Assembly: GCA_943372515.1 (NCBI GenBank)
Contig: CALRYY010000154.1
Span: 1 to 8,384, forward strand
Direction of reading: 5' to 3'
Origin: RAM1 sp943372515
GTDB lineage: Bacteria > Pseudomonadota > Gammaproteobacteria > Burkholderiales > Burkholderiaceae_C
Length of the DNA stretch: 8,384 nt
Below, piece after piece: positions 1 to 6,732 of this stretch (positions within the stretch are counted from its first letter, which is position 1; every line of letters begins with the position of its first letter). The notes beneath the pieces are model-generated. The model worked only from the letters and a program-made list of their open reading frames with translations. It was not told the DNA's origin and made no database searches. The position numbers and the translations under genes were made by a program.

Positions 1-981
1 TTCGACAAGGAAATCGACGCGACCTTCGACCCCAACATCAAGGTGATCCTCGCCGACAGAGGCCCCTCGGGGCAGGCCGTGTATGCGCCAGCCGTTGCGG
101 TCGCAGTGGATGCCAAGAGCCATGAGCTCCACTTCCAGCTGCCAAATGCGTCCATGTTCTGGACCACCACGGTCCCCCCGGGCGTCGTCGTCACCTACCA
201 GGTCCGCGACCGCACAGGCAACACCAGCTCCGCCTCCACCCGCATACCCAACAGCAGTGCCACCGGCTACCGCCCCCAGTTGTGGGCGTCCGGCAACACC
301 CCGAACCCGGATTCGCCGCCACCCAAGCCCTCGCCCCTGGATCACAACGCCTACGAGGCCTTGAGAAAAATCGATGCCGGTACCGCCGAAAGCTGGTACG
401 TCAAGTTCTACAACCGCGGTGCGACCGAGCCCACGCCGGACAACGGGCAGCCCAGGCTGAACCTGGGGAACTTCGCGGTCGAGGCGCTCCTGACCAAGAT
501 CCAGTTCGAGCGCGGCCACCTGATGGACCAGCAAATCAAGTCCCGCGTGGAGCGCTTGTACCAGTTGAACCAGCGCATCCTCAAGCTGCAGGAATGTGGA
601 GCCTTGCTCACGACGATACGGGGGAGCACAGCGAGCACCGACACCACCAAAAAAATGAAAGACATCGTAGAAGGCAAGGACGGCAATCCGCCGGGCGACA
701 TCGACCCAGGCAACAGGCTCAACGCCCTCTTGTCCGAACTCAACTTCAAGCTGTTCGACAAGGAACCCCAGAACGGCCACTACAACCGTAACGTGATCGA
801 ACTCGGGCACGTGCAGACCGCCGAGAAGGTACTGTCTGCGCGCCTGGAGGAAATCATCGGTCAGTCGCAGCAGCTCACCCAGGCGCTGCAGAACGCCAAC
901 AACAAACGCAACGAGGCCCTGGAGACGCTGTCCAACAGCATCAACACGAGGCAAAACAGTCTCAAGAACATGAAGATTTGA
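1..981 (+). CDS. Large T3SS-locus protein, C-terminal part (5' end outside window); paralogue of the 805-aa protein downstream
   Basis: The frame is open from base 1, so the gene enters from the left; 326 residues are visible and it stops with TGA at 979-981. The GTG at 43 is an internal valine, not a start. Visible residues 1-95 are beta-rich and Ig-like, with alternating hydrophobics and the pattern LHFQLP ... VTYQVRDRTGN. A Pro-rich linker follows (about 95-113), then the helical block YEALRKIDAG...SWYVKFYNRG (118-140), a long helix around 148-206, the signature LNALLSELNFKLFDK (240-254) and a terminal coiled coil containing NNKRNEALETLSNS (300-313). Every block has a counterpart, in the same order, at the C-terminus of the 805-residue protein at 1400-3817, so they are paralogues. 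I do not recognise the family. Its position beside the translocon genes suggests a secreted T3SS component, perhaps a tip-like or effector protein; that part is inference. Confidence 0.85.
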   Translation, partial: FDKEIDATFDPNIKVILADRGPSGQAVYAPAVAVAVDAKSHELHFQLPNASMFWTTTVPPGVVVTYQVRDRTGNTSSASTRIPNSSATGYRPQLWASGNTPNPDSPPPKPSPLDHNAYEALRKIDAGTAESWYVKFYNRGATEPTPDNGQPRLNLGNFAVEALLTKIQFERGHLMDQQIKSRVERLYQLNQRILKLQECGALLTTIRGSTASTDTTKKMKDIVEGKDGNPPGDIDPGNRLNALLSELNFKLFDKEPQNGHYNRNVIELGHVQTAEKVLSARLEEIIGQSQQLTQALQNANNKRNEALETLSNSINTRQNSLKNMKI

Positions 982-1093
982 CCGCAGCGGCCACACGCCC
1001 GGCTCGCAAAGACGTCGGTATAGCTATCGCCGCCCGCACGGTCGGACTAAATTGACGGCAACGCACAGACCCACTCCGCACACCCCAAACACC
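982..1093 (+). other. Intergenic gap upstream of the small helical gene
   Basis: This is the largest gene-free gap in the window and the only obvious room for an internal promoter. It contains an 8-base perfect palindrome, ATAGCTAT, at 1020-1027, next to GACGTC at 1011-1016. I see no convincing -35/-10 pair or terminator hairpin. The gap shrinks to 70 bases if the TTG at 1052 is the real start. Confidence 0.3.
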
Positions 1094-1351
1094 ATGTCCA
1101 AAGGCGCTTCTGTCCAAGACATTCTTGCCGCCGGCCAGGCCGCCATGGACCAGGCCTTGCGCGACCTCGAGCGCACCCAGGCCACGCTGCAAACATTGCG
1201 GCAACAGCACAACGAGGAACGCCTGCGCCAGCAGGTCGCGCAGCAGGTCCAGCAGGCTCATCTGCAACCGCCCCTGCCCCTGCCGGCCCAGCCCGTGGAC
1301 CCTGTCACGCAGTTTTATCGCCAGGTCTGGCGGCGGCGCAACACGGTCTGA
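1094..1351 (+). CDS. Small helical/coiled-coil protein between the two large paralogues
   Basis: The ATG at 1094 gives an 85-residue protein; an in-frame TTG at 1052 would give 99 residues. Neither has a clear Shine-Dalgarno sequence. I prefer the ATG because the upstream extension (MTATHRPTPHTPN) looks like translated non-coding DNA. The ATG-started protein is helical and Gln/Arg-rich at residues 5-58, with heptad-like spacing (DILAAGQAAMDQALRDLERT). A Pro/Leu-rich stretch (about 58-66) follows, then a basic tail ending VWRRRNTV. Size, helical character and a proline-plus-basic tail recall small T3SS regulators or chaperones such as LcrG, which lies near the tip-protein gene in Yersinia. I see no convincing sequence identity, so this is only an analogy. 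A needle (SctF) subunit is a weaker alternative, because the basic tail does not fit. It is probably a real gene: the helical pattern is coherent and it fills the gap between two related genes on the same strand. Confidence 0.6.
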   Translation: MSKGASVQDILAAGQAAMDQALRDLERTQATLQTLRQQHNEERLRQQVAQQVQQAHLQPPLPLPAQPVDPVTQFYRQVWRRRNTV

Positions 1352-1388
1352 CGATCGTTCACTTCCACAGCCCCTCTCACGTCACTAC

Positions 1389-1392
1389 AGGA
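1389..1392 (+). promoter_or_regulatory. Ribosome binding site for the 805-aa protein
   Basis: AGGA lies seven bases before the ATG at 1400. It supports this start over downstream methionines in the same frame. Confidence 0.6.
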
Positions 1393-1399
1393 ACCACCG

Positions 1400-3817
1400 A
1401 TGGACAGCATCTATCTGGATCAGCAGTCGTCTGCTTACCTGGCCCAGCGCAAGATCAACGTGGGCGATTCACAGGCCATGCAAACGGCGATTGACAACGC
1501 GTTGGCCCTGTTGGCCAACACCCTGACGACAGGTGACCCGATTGACCCGGGTGTCGTGAATTTTCTGGTGGATTGCCACAATGACTCCGCCGATGGCGCA
1601 GACGTTATCTTCAAGTTCCTCATGGGCGACGACGAGCTGTGCTGGAACTATTTCCAGAACCTCAAGCTTCCCGCGACCGAGGCCTTGGCCCCGCTGCTTT
1701 GCAACAACATGTTCTTCAGCGGCAACGCATACGGCTACCTCCTAATGGGCCTGGACAACGGCAAGCAGCTCGATGCTGCGCCACCTGCCCTGGTACTACA
1801 GACGCTGACCCACCTGGGCGGCGCGACTGACGCGCGCGCCTACGCAGAGCATTACCTGAACGCTGCCGCCGAAAAGAACCTGCCGCTGAACCGCAACACA
1901 CTGGACGCCTACATTTCGATGGGCGGGACCCAGGCATCCGGCTTCATCGGCCAGACGCTCAAGAACTACCCCAGCTACCGCCCCCTCATGGATGTGTACC
2001 GCCAGTTGAGCCCCAACGGCCCGGACGAACCGGTGCGGGTGTATTCGCAGTCGCAACCACCGGTGGCGAGCGATCTGACGCTGGACGATTCGACGTTCTT
2101 CGCCCTGACCGGCGCCGAGCGCCAGCCGGTCAAGGGCTGGGCGTCGCTGGCGCTCAAGCAGTTGCAAGGTGCGGCCGCGCCGTTGAACAAGGACGACCGG
2201 GCCCTGTTGAACGACCTTCAGTCCGTCGCGCCCCAGGCCGCGGCTTGGCTCGCCTACGAAAAGTTGACCGACCAGTTGATCCAGAAACCCAAGCGGCCTT
2301 CACTGGATGAAAACCTGCTGGAGGTGCTGGGCAACTACGACAAGGGCCTGATGGCCGACCTGTGCGACTACCAACTGGCCAGCCTGTACAACGCCGGCGC
2401 AGTCAACGTGGTGGACCAGACCAACGGAATCAGGCTCCCCGGCATCACCACCGATCTGTACGGAATGACCACCCAAGACGGAAAGGGAGTCAAACCCAAG
2501 GTAGGCATGGCAGTCGCCGCGTATTTCCCGAATTCCAGCAGCACACAGGTCTTCAACGCCAAGGGAATTCTCACCGCCGAAGACGTCCGGCGCGGATTCA
2601 AGAGGATACAGACCCAGGAAGTGTTCTCCAACCCGAGCGACATCCTCCCGTTTCAAACCGCACTGGAGGGGGTTTCAACCCTGTCACCGGCGGTCAATGT
2701 CGACCGCCACCAACCACTACCGAAAGATGCGGTCATAGTCCCTGATCAATACGGGAACCCTCACTACCAAGCCGCAGCGTCGAGTTATGTCTACACGAAT
2801 GCAGCATTCAGCGAATGGTTTGCCGTCATCCAACTCGACGCAGAAATCGACGCGAAGTTTCCACCTACGGTCAAGGTTCATTTCAAGATTTCCGACGGAA
2901 TATACGAATGGCGGGAAGTGAAGGCCACGGTTGATGCCCAGAACAATCAGCTTCACCTGCAAGTACCGTTAGGTGTCGCTTGGGGCAAAGACGCTAGCGG
3001 GGTAGACCGCATCAGTGTCATGTACACAGTACAAGACATGGCGGGCGACCAGTTCGGGCCGAAGATTGCAACCCTGCTCGGCGGTTCCGCACCGCCGGCC
3101 GAACGATATGGGCTGCAATCGTCCGACAACAAGCCCAAGCTGGGCCCCTTGCCGGCCGTGCTCGATCAGGCCGCTTACGAAGCCCTCAAGAGCGTGGACG
3201 GCGCATCCGCCAAGTCCTGGTACGACAAGTTCAAGGCGCGCGGCCGCGAGGGCACGCCACTGACCCCGAGCAGTGGCAACAACTCCAGCGGCGACCCTGC
3301 CACCGATTTCGCCAGCATGACGCTGAGCGAACAAATCTACTTTGTCCAATGCCAGCGTGCGGAACTGCAGGAAAAGGAGATCCGCTCCAAGCTGGCCGAG
3401 ATGCAACTGCAAAACGACGCCATCGCCAAATGCCAGCGGATCCAGGACCTGTTGAAGGGCCTCTACGACCGCGGTCTCGGCAAGGAAGGGCTGGTCAGCG
3501 CCGTCATCACGGACGGCACCGACAGGGAGGCCGCCGCCGAAATCAACCAGTTGCTGTCGGACATCGGGTTTGTCCTGTTCGACAAAATCGACCCTGCCAA
3601 AGGTCAGTACAACGAAGCCCTGGTCACCTTCGCCCATCTCAAGGACGCGATTGCCAAGATCGACACCCAGAACGAGTCGCTGTCGACCACGTCCCAGGAA
3701 ACCTTGCTCAAGCTGCAGACGGCCACCGGCAAACGCAACGAAGCCTACGAGACCGCGAGCGCCTTGCTATACAAACTGGCCGAGCTCATGAAGAGCCTGG
3801 TCGCGAACATGCGCTGA
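1400..3817 (+). CDS. Large (805 aa) T3SS-locus protein with helical N-terminus, Ig-like segment and coiled-coil C-terminus
   Basis: The gene is complete, with AGGA seven bases before its ATG. It has no N-terminal signal peptide and no membrane segment, as expected for a T3SS substrate or cytosolic partner. Residues 1-335 look helical and mostly soluble. Residues 340-440 are mixed and contain NGIRLPGITTDLYGM. Residues 465-560 are beta-rich and Ig/fibronectin-like (VKVHFKISDG, LHLQVPLG, VMYTVQDMAGD). Residues 585-805 are helical, with YEALKSVDGASAKSWYDKF (593-611), a coil at 640-690, INQLLSDIGFVLFDK (715-729) and a terminal helix containing GKRNEAYETASALLYKL (777-793). Residues about 479-805 align with the whole visible part of the protein at 1-981. 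The gene ends seven bases before a SycD-like chaperone gene that leads the translocon, the neighbourhood where tip genes such as lcrV sit. Tip or filament subunit, or effector, are possible roles; I cannot assign the family. Base composition dips near 2700-3000. Confidence 0.9.
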   Translation: MDSIYLDQQSSAYLAQRKINVGDSQAMQTAIDNALALLANTLTTGDPIDPGVVNFLVDCHNDSADGADVIFKFLMGDDELCWNYFQNLKLPATEALAPLLCNNMFFSGNAYGYLLMGLDNGKQLDAAPPALVLQTLTHLGGATDARAYAEHYLNAAAEKNLPLNRNTLDAYISMGGTQASGFIGQTLKNYPSYRPLMDVYRQLSPNGPDEPVRVYSQSQPPVASDLTLDDSTFFALTGAERQPVKGWASLALKQLQGAAAPLNKDDRALLNDLQSVAPQAAAWLAYEKLTDQLIQKPKRPSLDENLLEVLGNYDKGLMADLCDYQLASLYNAGAVNVVDQTNGIRLPGITTDLYGMTTQDGKGVKPKVGMAVAAYFPNSSSTQVFNAKGILTAEDVRRGFKRIQTQEVFSNPSDILPFQTALEGVSTLSPAVNVDRHQPLPKDAVIVPDQYGNPHYQAAASSYVYTNAAFSEWFAVIQLDAEIDAKFPPTVKVHFKISDGIYEWREVKATVDAQNNQLHLQVPLGVAWGKDASGVDRISVMYTVQDMAGDQFGPKIATLLGGSAPPAERYGLQSSDNKPKLGPLPAVLDQAAYEALKSVDGASAKSWYDKFKARGREGTPLTPSSGNNSSGDPATDFASMTLSEQIYFVQCQRAELQEKEIRSKLAEMQLQNDAIAKCQRIQDLLKGLYDRGLGKEGLVSAVITDGTDREAAAEINQLLSDIGFVLFDKIDPAKGQYNEALVTFAHLKDAIAKIDTQNESLSTTSQETLLKLQTATGKRNEAYETASALLYKLAELMKSLVANMR

Positions 3818-3824
3818 ACCCGCC

Positions 3825-4337
3825 ATGAACGCGACTTGCGCCGATCCGCAACAAACCCCGGGTCAGGACGACCCGCCCTTTTCGCTGGACCATTTCCTGC
3901 GCGGCGGGATCATGGGCGAACTGCTGGGCATGGGCCCCGAGCACTACAAGGCGGTATATGCCGTCGGTCACGGCATGTACGTGCAGGGCCGCTTCAAGGA
4001 AGCCGCCGAGGTGTTCGGCCAGCTCGTGATGCACAACCACCGTGACCGCGACTACATCATGGCGTATGCCGCGGCGTTGCAGATGGCCGGCGACTGCGCG
4101 GACGCCGCCATGCTCTACACCGTGCTGGCGCTGCTGGAGCCGGGCAACCCCAGGGCCTTGCTCCACTGCAGCGAATGCCTGGTGCGCCTGGGCAAGAAGC
4201 AGGAAGCCATCGCCGGCCTGGCCGTGGTCATCAAGCAGAGCACGGGCACCCAACACGCCGCGCTGGGCGCCCGGGCGCAAGCCCTGCACGCGTTGCTGTC
4301 GGCCCCCCTATCAACCCCGACGGAGATTCAACCATGA
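3825..4337 (+). CDS. sycD: Class II T3SS chaperone, SycD/LcrH family (TPR)
   Basis: This 170-residue protein has the family size and layout: a proline-rich N-terminal arm (1-20), a first helix (LDHFLRGGIMGELLG), then three TPR-like repeats at about 39-72, 73-106 and 107-140. Family-like landmarks are YAVGHGMYVQGRFKEAAEVF (45-64) in repeat 1, YAAALQMAGDCADAAMLY in repeat 2, LALLEPGNPRALLHCSECLV spanning repeats 2 and 3, and RLGKKQEAI in repeat 3. Such chaperones bind the N-terminal regions of the hydrophobic translocators in the bacterial cytosol and keep them soluble until export; some also take part in regulation. The gene starts seven bases after the large upstream protein, with no clear Shine-Dalgarno sequence, so translational coupling is likely. 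Its TGA overlaps the next start as ATGA at 4334-4337. By position its client should be SctE. It is collinear with, but divergent from, the second chaperone at 6733. Confidence 0.9.
   Translation: MNATCADPQQTPGQDDPPFSLDHFLRGGIMGELLGMGPEHYKAVYAVGHGMYVQGRFKEAAEVFGQLVMHNHRDRDYIMAYAAALQMAGDCADAAMLYTVLALLEPGNPRALLHCSECLVRLGKKQEAIAGLAVVIKQSTGTQHAALGARAQALHALLSAPLSTPTEIQP
4322..4325 (+). promoter_or_regulatory. Ribosome binding site for sctE
   Basis: GGAG lies eight bases before the ATG at 4334, inside the end of the chaperone gene. It decides the start: the same frame stays open back to an ATG at 4175, but that upstream part lies wholly inside the chaperone gene and looks like frame-shadow protein. 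Confidence 0.65.
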
Positions 4338-5701
4338 CGAGCGACATTTCGGTGAGCCCCCCATCCACCCTGTACGGCCTGGACGGACAACCCAAGTCCG
4401 AAAGCGAACTCGATATCGAGCGCAAGGGGCTCAACGACGCCGAGGCCTCAAGAAAGAAAAACGAACTGGCGCTCAAGCTCGCCTCAGCCCAACTGCAGGC
4501 GTCGATGGCGCGCGCCGGACTCGTGGCAACCGCCTGGCAAAGCGGCGGGCCCACCCTCAAGATGCCCGAAGGCGCGTCCGGCGAACTGATGAGCCTGTTC
4601 CTGAACAACCAGCAGTTCACGACCAACGACATCGCCGCCAAGGAAGCCAGCCGCAACCTCGAGAAGCTGAGCCAGGACAAGCAGAAGATGGTCGAGGACG
4701 AGCTCAAGGCGCTCACCAAGTGGCTTGACGATTTCGCCGAGACGGTCAAGAACAACAACGCCTCCGATGCGCTGAGCCTGATCACCAAGATCCTCGTGCC
4801 CGTGCTGGCCACACTGGCCGTGGTCATGAGCGCGGGCGCCGCCGCGCCGGTGATGGCCCTGGTCATCGCCACAAGCGCGTATTCGATCGCGCAGATGGTC
4901 AGCGAAGAAACCGGAGGTCCATCGCTGAGCGTCGCTGACGCGATGTCCCAGGGCATTGCCAAGGCCCTGCAGGACAACGGCATGTCCGAAGAAGACGCCA
5001 AGTACTACGGCATGGCCCTGTCAGCCGCAGTCGTGCTCGTGGCCGCCGTGGCGATGGGCAATGCGGGCGGCGCCAGCGGGTTGGTCAATTCGGCCAAGGC
5101 CGCCACCACGGTCGCGCAAAAGGCCAGCGTGATGATGAAGGCGTTCACGCCGCTGATGGTGGCCTTGGACCCGAAATTCATGGCCAACACGGGCGCGGGC
5201 CTGACCTACGCCGTGAGCCAGGCCGTCGACAAGCCCGAAACCGAGGAAGAAAAGATGGCGGCGCAACAGCGCGCCGACATCGTGGGCATGGTGTTCAGCG
5301 TTGCATCGCAGGTCATGGTCGGCTTCGCCGGCATGAAGCTCAGCGGCGGCGACGTGGGCAAGGCGCTGAAACTCAGCGCCAAGTCCGCGGCGATCGCCAA
5401 GCAAATGCTCAACCAGGGCAAGACGGTCCAAGCCGGCCTGACCGTGGCCAACGGCAGCAACGAAGTGGCCTCAGGCGGCCTGCAGATCGACAAGGCCTTC
5501 AAGGTCCGCTCGGCGGACAAATCCAAAAATGACATGGAGCGGCTGGAGCTCGCCAACGATGACCTCGGCTCTACGGAGACCGCGCAAAAGGTGGTGGAGC
5601 TCGTCCTGAAAAAGCAGCAGCAAGAGGAAGAAGACAAGCAAGACCGGCGAAAAGCGACGAGTACGCTGAATCAACACCTGAACCGCAACCTGGCCGGCTG
5701 A
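4334..5701 (+). CDS. sctE: T3SS large hydrophobic translocator SctE (YopB/BopB/IpaB type)
   Basis: This 455-residue protein has the plan of pore-forming major translocators. A soluble N-terminus carries a putative chaperone-binding segment. A charged coiled coil follows (about 28-60 and 98-140, KEASRNLEKLSQDKQKMVED). A first long hydrophobic hairpin lies at about 148-190 (ILVPVLATLAVVMSAGAAAP), and a second hydrophobic segment at about 226-248 (MALSAAVVLVAAVAMGNAGG). The C-terminal half is Ala/Gly-rich and amphipathic, ending in a charged coil (410-440). The two-hydrophobic-region layout and length match YopB-like proteins (about 400 residues). SctE inserts in the host membrane with SctB to form the translocon pore through which effectors pass. 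The start at 4334 is chosen from the GGAG site and the ATGA overlap with the upstream chaperone. Residues 379-406 resemble SctB residues 265-293 of the next gene. The gene is followed 30 bases later by that candidate. Confidence 0.88.
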   Translation: MTSDISVSPPSTLYGLDGQPKSESELDIERKGLNDAEASRKKNELALKLASAQLQASMARAGLVATAWQSGGPTLKMPEGASGELMSLFLNNQQFTTNDIAAKEASRNLEKLSQDKQKMVEDELKALTKWLDDFAETVKNNNASDALSLITKILVPVLATLAVVMSAGAAAPVMALVIATSAYSIAQMVSEETGGPSLSVADAMSQGIAKALQDNGMSEEDAKYYGMALSAAVVLVAAVAMGNAGGASGLVNSAKAATTVAQKASVMMKAFTPLMVALDPKFMANTGAGLTYAVSQAVDKPETEEEKMAAQQRADIVGMVFSVASQVMVGFAGMKLSGGDVGKALKLSAKSAAIAKQMLNQGKTVQAGLTVANGSNEVASGGLQIDKAFKVRSADKSKNDMERLELANDDLGSTETAQKVVELVLKKQQQEEEDKQDRRKATSTLNQHLNRNLAG

Positions 5702-5719
5702 CCGCCGACCTCTTACCCG

Positions 5720-5725
5720 AAAGGA
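5720..5725 (+). promoter_or_regulatory. Ribosome binding site for the sctB-like gene
   Basis: AAAGGA lies six bases before the ATG at 5732. It is one of the best Shine-Dalgarno sequences in the window and suggests this gene is initiated independently of the sctE stop at 5701. Confidence 0.7.
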
Positions 5726-5731
5726 CAACCC

Positions 5732-6730
5732 ATGAGCAACAACATCAACATCCCGCCGCCCATTGTCAAATGGAACGCGCCATCGGACTACTCATCGAAC
5801 AAGCCGCCGACCCCGCAGTCTGCGAGGCCGACCACTGCCGACCTGGTGCTCATGAAGAGCGTGGGGGGCGCGCTGCCGGCCGCCGATCAGCGACTCGTGG
5901 ACCAGGCCTTCCATGGCCGCTATGCCGCGCTCGCGACCCGCGGGATAGCCCTGATTCCCGGCGTGCTCGACGAATGCCTCGCGACGTCGCGCAAGGGCGA
6001 AGTGGACGCCAGCGTAGCCCAGGCCAAGCATCAGGAACAGTACCGGGCATCGAGCAACCGGGCCATCGACAAAAAGGACAAAAAGGCCGATCGCGAGTTT
6101 GCCAGCGCGGTGGCGCAAGCCGCCGGAAAGATGGCCGACGGCGCGATGCAGACAGGAGGGGCCGCCAAGGCCATGAGCAACAAGGTCGAGGCAAACAAGC
6201 TGGACAAGTCCGCCAAAGCACATGAAAAGCGCGCTGCCGACGGGGACGCCGAGGCTCAGCAAAAAGCCGAGGAGGTCGACCAATACGACGCAGAGATCAA
6301 CAAGGTGCAGCGAGAAGGCTTCGTTGGCGAAGAGCGTCACGACCAGGCGGTGAGGGAACATCTTAAGGACCTGAGCGCAGGCAAGGAATTGGCCAAGGTC
6401 GATGCGCGCTCGCTCAAGCAGGAAGCCAACGCTGCGGCCAAAGCCGCTACCCAGGCGCGAAAGCAGGAGGCGGCCCTGCGCGACGATGACACCATACTGG
6501 CCGCAGCGCGCGGTATGGGAGCGTGCATTGGCGGCTCTGCGGACACGTTTGCCGCCGGCCAGTCTCGCGCAGCGGCCAAAGAGGGGAACGATGCCGAACG
6601 CCTGGAACTGAACGGCGGCGCCGACAAGGACCTGGCCGGCACGCACGAGTCGCTCAGCGACCGCTACAACCGCCGCGCGGAAAGTCTGCAAAGGCTGTAC
6701 GAACAGATCGGCAAGGGCTCGCCGGCCTGA
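5732..6730 (+). CDS. sctB: Second translocator candidate, SctB position (YopD/BopD-like role), no clear membrane segment
   Basis: This 332-residue protein sits between sctE and a second SycD-like chaperone, where the minor translocator gene (yopD, bopD) is usually found, and its length fits (about 300-340). It has a Pro/Asn-rich N-terminus (1-35), a helical part with a short, mildly hydrophobic stretch (about 62-85, ALATRGIALIPGVLDE), and then a long Ala/Lys/Glu-rich coiled coil (about 95-250). Its C-terminal region (255-325) carries a Gly/Ala segment, GMGACIGGSADTFAAG. Residues 286-293 (NDAERLEL) match SctE residues 399-406 (NDMERLEL) at seven of eight positions, and the preceding 20 residues align too. 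Known SctB proteins usually have one membrane segment; none is convincing here, which is the main caution. If correct, it would partner SctE in the host membrane pore. Otherwise it is an unassigned secreted coiled-coil protein. The start is set by AAAGGA at 5720. Confidence 0.6.
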   Translation: MSNNINIPPPIVKWNAPSDYSSNKPPTPQSARPTTADLVLMKSVGGALPAADQRLVDQAFHGRYAALATRGIALIPGVLDECLATSRKGEVDASVAQAKHQEQYRASSNRAIDKKDKKADREFASAVAQAAGKMADGAMQTGGAAKAMSNKVEANKLDKSAKAHEKRAADGDAEAQQKAEEVDQYDAEINKVQREGFVGEERHDQAVREHLKDLSAGKELAKVDARSLKQEANAAAKAATQARKQEAALRDDDTILAAARGMGACIGGSADTFAAGQSRAAAKEGNDAERLELNGGADKDLAGTHESLSDRYNRRAESLQRLYEQIGKGSPA

Positions 6731-6732
6731 CC

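Noticed and set aside
43..45. GTG as the start of the first gene
   Set aside because: The frame is open to base 1 and the residues before it (FDKEIDATF) align with LDAEIDAKF in the paralogue, so the gene begins upstream.
1019..1027. TATAGCTAT as a -10 promoter element
   Set aside because: Only 4 of 6 bases match, and no -35 element lies at a proper distance. I noted the palindrome but do not call a promoter.
1052..1093. TTG start for the small helical protein
   Set aside because: The added residues are His/Pro/Thr-rich without helical pattern and no good ribosome binding site precedes the TTG. It remains possible, so it is noted in the entry.
2969..3637. 222-codon open frame on the - strand
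   Set aside because: Antisense to the 3' part of the 805-residue gene, whose paralogue conservation shows the + frame is the real one.
4175..4333. Upstream extension of sctE to an earlier ATG
   Set aside because: It would add 53 residues lying wholly inside the chaperone gene, with shadow-like composition. The GGAG site and ATGA overlap favour 4334.
4231..5001. 256-codon open frame on the - strand
   Set aside because: Antisense to sctE and spans the chaperone/sctE junction. Ser/Ala-rich shadow sequence with no recognisable motif.
5792..6691. 299-codon open frame on the - strand
   Set aside because: Antisense to the sctB-like gene. GC-rich DNA opens such frames, and its protein is Leu/Val/Gly/Arg-rich with no domain. 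The + strand frame has a strong Shine-Dalgarno sequence and fits the operon.
6523..6732. Upstream extension of the second chaperone to an earlier ATG
   Set aside because: It lies inside the sctB-like gene, is Arg-rich shadow sequence, and family alignment begins after the ATG at 6733.
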